Below are positions 61,009 through 64,000 of a stretch of DNA of 64,000 nucleotides, one piece after another. Source of the DNA: JAXGZG01 sp040771825 (GTDB lineage: Bacteria; Bacillota; Sulfobacillia; Fermentithermobacillales; Fermentithermobacillaceae); the NCBI GenBank assembly GCA_040771825.1, contig JAXGZG010000004.1, forward strand, positions 124,001 to 188,000, in the 5' to 3' direction. Position numbers and translations under genes: made by a program. The notes under the pieces were generated by a model that was not told the origin of the DNA, did not search any database, and saw only the letters and a program-made list of their open reading frames with translations. Position 1 is the stretch's first letter; each line of letters begins with the position of its first letter.

Positions 61009-63621
61009 CTAGCGCGAAAAAGCGTTTCGGCAAAGATCGGGGATAATCGAGGCCATGAGTACCATACCCCATTGAGATAGGGAAAGGGGCACAGTCTTAA
61101 AAAACCGCGCTACTGGAGGCACCTGAATGGCCGCGAAAAGCATAGACCAAGAGATTAGGGCGGCGCCTACCAGGTACATGTTTGACCAGAGGCCGATTTC
61201 GGTGGGAGTCTTGGTCTCGGACCGGCAGTCGAATGCCGCCACCAGTTGGGTGCCGATCAACGTGGCTAAGGCTAGGGTTGACGCCAGATTGGTATCGCCC
61301 AACTTAAGGCCCCACAAGAACAGAAGCAACGTGACTAGGCCTATGTAGAGCCCTCTGCCCACGATTTTTATGGATAGGCCGCCCGAGAATATGCCCTCGT
61401 CGGGGTCTCTGGGCTGCCTATCCATAATCCCCTTCTCCGGTGCGTCCATGCTCAAAGCCAAAGCGGGCAGTCCGTCTGTAACCAAGTTCACCCAGAGCAA
61501 CTGAGTTGGAGAAAGCGGGAGCGGAAGTCCAAGGATAACCGCTCCAACCATAGCCAGCACCTCACCTAGGTTGCAAGAGAACATGTATCGGATGAACTTT
61601 CGGATATTGTCGTAGATGGCCCTACCCTCTTCAATGGCCTTTACGATAGTGGAGAAATCATCGTTGAGAAGCACTATGGAGCTGGCCTCCCTAGCCACAT
61701 CAGTGCCTGATACGCCCATGGCCACGCCAACGGCGGCCTCCTTTAGAGCCGGAGCGTCGTTAACCCCATCCCCGGTCATGGCCACCACGTGACCTGACGA
61801 CTTTAGCGCTCTTACTATCTTGAGCTTGTGGCTTGGAGATACCCGAGCGAAAACCCGCCCCTCAAGGACGGCGGTCCTTTGGGTCGTCTCTGAAAGCCTC
61901 TCTAGTTCCTCCCCGGTCATCCCTCTCCTGGTCCCTTCCAAGATCCCCGACTGCCGGGCGACGCTCTCCGCGGTCTTCAAGTGGTCGCCCGTTACCAAAA
62001 CCGGGCTTACACCAGCTTTTTTGCAGCGTTCCACCGCTTCTCGGATATCCTTGCGAAGAGGGTCTTCCATGGCTAGGCACCCTAGCAGAGTCAGCCCTTC
62101 CTCCAGGTAATCCCCGCCTAGATCCGGAGGCGCCTCTTTTGTGGCCACGGCCAATACCCTCATACCCAGGCCGGCCTGGGTATCTATCCATTTCTCCCAC
62201 GATTCGCGGTTCTTGGGTCCAAAAGGTATCACTCGGTCTCCTGCCATCTGGCTTTTGCATAGAGTGAACATCCTGTCCGGTGCCCCTTTTGCGCAAATCA
62301 GCGCCCCCTTCTTGTCAGCCACTTTGACGCTCATCATGCGGCGCTCCGACGTGAAGGCGCGCTCCCCCAACCGGGGAAAAAGCGCATCCAACCCGCCCAC
62401 ATCCCAGCCCGCGTCAATGGCTGCCGATACTATGGCCTGTTCGGTAGGGTCTTCGCCGGCAAACCCGCCGGCGCTGCGAAGGTGTCTCGCGTCGCCTGCC
62501 AGTAGAGCCCATCGTAGTATGTCCCGAGCAACAACGTCGTTCCACGGCGGTCCAACATGTCGCAAGTGAGTATCAGATATGCCAAAAGGCAAAGCCAAAG
62601 CGGCTATGGCCATCTGATTCATCGTGAGGGTGCCCGTCTTGTCGGTACAGATTGCGGTTACGGATCCAAGAGTCTCTATGGCTTCCAGTCTGCGGACAAC
62701 AGCGCCGTGTCTGGCCATCCTCTGCACTCCCAGAGCCAAACACAACGTCACCACTGCCGGCAAGCCTTCGGGCACAGCCGCAACGGCCATGCTCACCGAC
62801 GTCAAGAACATGCTCCTGAAAGGCAGCCCGCGCCAAAGGCCGATTCCCGCCAGGACACAGCATATTGCGATGCAGGCCACCAGTATGGTCTTGCCCAGAA
62901 CCTCAAGGCGCGCTTCTAGGGGAGTCTTTTGGCTCGTAGCCAAAGCCACTAGACCGGCGATGCGCCCCATCTCGGTGTCCATTCCCGTGGCAACCACGAC
63001 CCCCGACCCCTCGCCTCTGGTGCACAGAGTGCCGCCGTAGGCCATGTTCTTTCGCTCTGGCAGGGCGGTCCCTCGGGGCAATATGAGAGACGCATCTTTG
63101 GTGACGGGCATAGACTCCCCTGTAAGAGCCGCTTCCTCTACCTGGAGCGAGGTTGAGTCTATGAGCCTCACGTCTGCCGCTATTCTGACACCGGGCCAAA
63201 TAGCCAATATGTCCCCAGGGACAACGCTCTCCCTGTCCACTTCCTTGAGGGACCCGTTTCTCAATGCCCAAGCCCTAGGAGGTGCGTAGTTTTCCAGTGC
63301 TTCAAGAGATCTTTCAGCGCGAAACTCCTGCAAAGTTCCTAAGAACGCGTTGAGAACCACGATTACCGCTATTACCGCGGCATCTACTACCTCTCCCATG
63401 AAGGCGGAGATGCCCGTAGCCATCAACAGCGTAAGCACCATGGGGTCTTTGAACTGGGACACATATATGGCTAACAGGCCCGACTTCTGGCTTTTCGCGA
63501 TCTTATTGGGGCCGCATTTTGCGAGTCGCCGCTTAGCCTCCCTAGCCGTAAGTCCCTTGTCTCTGTCCGACGCCATGCTGCCAAGGGCCTCATTCCCGGA
63601 TGTAGCGTGGTAATGTGCCAA
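61009..63621 (-). CDS. P-type (calcium-type P2A) cation-transporting ATPase
   Basis: 870-residue membrane ion pump. The actuator loop reads LTGESMPVTK, the phosphorylation site is CTDKTGTLT, the hinge is MTGDGVNDAPALK, and the ion-binding helix 4 motif is AAVPEGLPA. Helix 6 has VNLVTDGLPALALS, with the Asn and Asp of calcium pumps. The N-terminus GLTAREAKRRLAKCGPN is the usual cation-ATPase domain. The TTG start follows GGAGG by ten bases. Ca or Mn export is most likely by family. Confidence 0.94.
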   Translation of the reverse strand: MAHYHATSGNEALGSMASDRDKGLTAREAKRRLAKCGPNKIAKSQKSGLLAIYVSQFKDPMVLTLLMATGISAFMGEVVDAAVIAVIVVLNAFLGTLQEFRAERSLEALENYAPPRAWALRNGSLKEVDRESVVPGDILAIWPGVRIAADVRLIDSTSLQVEEAALTGESMPVTKDASLILPRGTALPERKNMAYGGTLCTRGEGSGVVVATGMDTEMGRIAGLVALATSQKTPLEARLEVLGKTILVACIAICCVLAGIGLWRGLPFRSMFLTSVSMAVAAVPEGLPAVVTLCLALGVQRMARHGAVVRRLEAIETLGSVTAICTDKTGTLTMNQMAIAALALPFGISDTHLRHVGPPWNDVVARDILRWALLAGDARHLRSAGGFAGEDPTEQAIVSAAIDAGWDVGGLDALFPRLGERAFTSERRMMSVKVADKKGALICAKGAPDRMFTLCKSQMAGDRVIPFGPKNRESWEKWIDTQAGLGMRVLAVATKEAPPDLGGDYLEEGLTLLGCLAMEDPLRKDIREAVERCKKAGVSPVLVTGDHLKTAESVARQSGILEGTRRGMTGEELERLSETTQRTAVLEGRVFARVSPSHKLKIVRALKSSGHVVAMTGDGVNDAPALKEAAVGVAMGVSGTDVAREASSIVLLNDDFSTIVKAIEEGRAIYDNIRKFIRYMFSCNLGEVLAMVGAVILGLPLPLSPTQLLWVNLVTDGLPALALSMDAPEKGIMDRQPRDPDEGIFSGGLSIKIVGRGLYIGLVTLLLFLWGLKLGDTNLASTLALATLIGTQLVAAFDCRSETKTPTEIGLWSNMYLVGAALISWSMLFAAIQVPPVARFFKTVPLSLSQWGMVLMASIIPDLCRNAFSR

Positions 63622-63740
63622 TGAGACATGACCTCCGTGCCTCCAATGTGCGCTCCTGAATTGATATGAGATGAACGCACGCTAAAGCACACATGCCACA
63701 CCCAGATGTGCTCCTGCCGGGGCCAACCTTGCCTCGCAAG

Positions 63741-64000
63741 TTAAGGCAGATGCTCCACCAAGTCAGAGGCCAAGTCTTTCAGGTGGGTGACATCGCCTAT
63801 CTTCACCATCTCCCATTTGCCTCCCCCAAACCTGAACATGCTGGTGGAGCAGTTACCCACAACACCGGACTTCCGAGGATGTCCCATGTTGGCAAGGAGG
63901 GCGCTTATGGCCCCCCCGTGAGACACAATGGCCGCGATACGGTCACAGTCACCTTGTGTATTCCACCTGGCAATGTCCGTAAGCGCTCGGGCAACCCGAT
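63741..64000 (-). CDS. Histidine phosphatase family protein (C-terminal part, cut by the right edge)
   Basis: C-terminal 85 residues of a phosphoglycerate-mutase-like histidine phosphatase. RIAAIVSHGGAISALLANM carries the second catalytic histidine (SHGG) after a helix typical of the family. The end GGGKWEMVKIGDVTHLKD is a usual C-terminal strand pattern. The N-terminal RHG motif must lie beyond the window. Such proteins include phosphoglycerate mutases and alpha-ribazole phosphatases; the substrate cannot be decided here. Confidence 0.88.
   Translation of the reverse strand, partial: RVARALTDIARWNTQGDCDRIAAIVSHGGAISALLANMGHPRKSGVVGNCSTSMFRFGGGKWEMVKIGDVTHLKDLASDLVEHLP

Noticed and set aside
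63622..63740. Possible tRNA or repeat in the gap at the right end
   Set aside because: Only loose GCACACAT-like repeats are present; no cloverleaf could be drawn.

Overview
The window looks like chromosomal DNA of an anaerobic, endospore-forming member of the Bacillota, probably a deep clostridial-type lineage that I cannot name. Spore genes are spread through it: ylbJ, gpr, a small acid-soluble spore protein, an unlisted 27-residue spoVM, tepA and ylzJ. Gene order follows the Bacillus/Clostridium core (fapR-plsX-fab-rnc-smc; recG-fakA-asp23-rpmB; remA-gmk-rpoZ-coaBC-priA-def-fmt-rsmB-rlmN-prpC-prkC-rsgA-rpe-spoVM). A tungsten-type aldehyde:ferredoxin oxidoreductase and polyferredoxin point to strict anaerobiosis. 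Most genes lie on the minus strand, with tight ATGA/TTGA-type overlaps and strong AGGAGG ribosome sites; GTG and TTG starts are common.

Left part (1-13.3 kb): the 5' part of smc, a small S24/LexA-like regulator on the plus strand, then rnc-fabF-acpP-fabG-fabD-degV-fabH-plsX-fapR, which is fatty-acid synthesis headed by its own repressor. A DegV/FakB-type fatty-acid binding protein sits inside the cluster, and its partner kinase fakA lies at 23-24.8 kb. rpmF and yceD follow upstream behind a near-consensus sigma-A promoter, and an ISLre2-type insertion sequence sits just beyond that promoter.

Middle (13.3-39.5 kb): ylbJ, a coiled-coil protein, coaD, a YdcZ transporter, gpr, an ABC exporter with two permeases, a GNAT acetyltransferase, SASP, recG, fakA, asp23, rpmB, then the long spoVM-to-mihF operon read leftward. 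Two genes there are unusual. Peptide deformylase and Met-tRNA formyltransferase are fused in one open frame. PriA has lost its ATPase motifs but keeps its zinc cysteines.

Right part (39.5-64 kb): alpha-glucan genes in two blocks (GH15 glucoamylase, a CBM25/53-like protein, a DUF4912 protein and GH57 branching enzyme; GH133 debranching enzyme and a GT4 glycogen-synthase-like enzyme). Between the blocks are tepA-ylzJ, a tiny hydrophobic protein behind a Shine-Dalgarno-masking hairpin, the tungsten oxidoreductase cluster, L,D-transpeptidase, uppP, a Na/Pi cotransporter and a second ABC exporter. The window ends with a two-gene redox pair, a Ca-type P-ATPase and part of a histidine phosphatase.

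The GT4 gene needs three single-base insertions to read through. gmk and the GH15 gene each look as if one base is missing near the 3' end. These are either recent decay or indel errors in the sequence. No gene-free stretch exceeds about 300 bases. I saw no tRNA, rRNA or CRISPR array.
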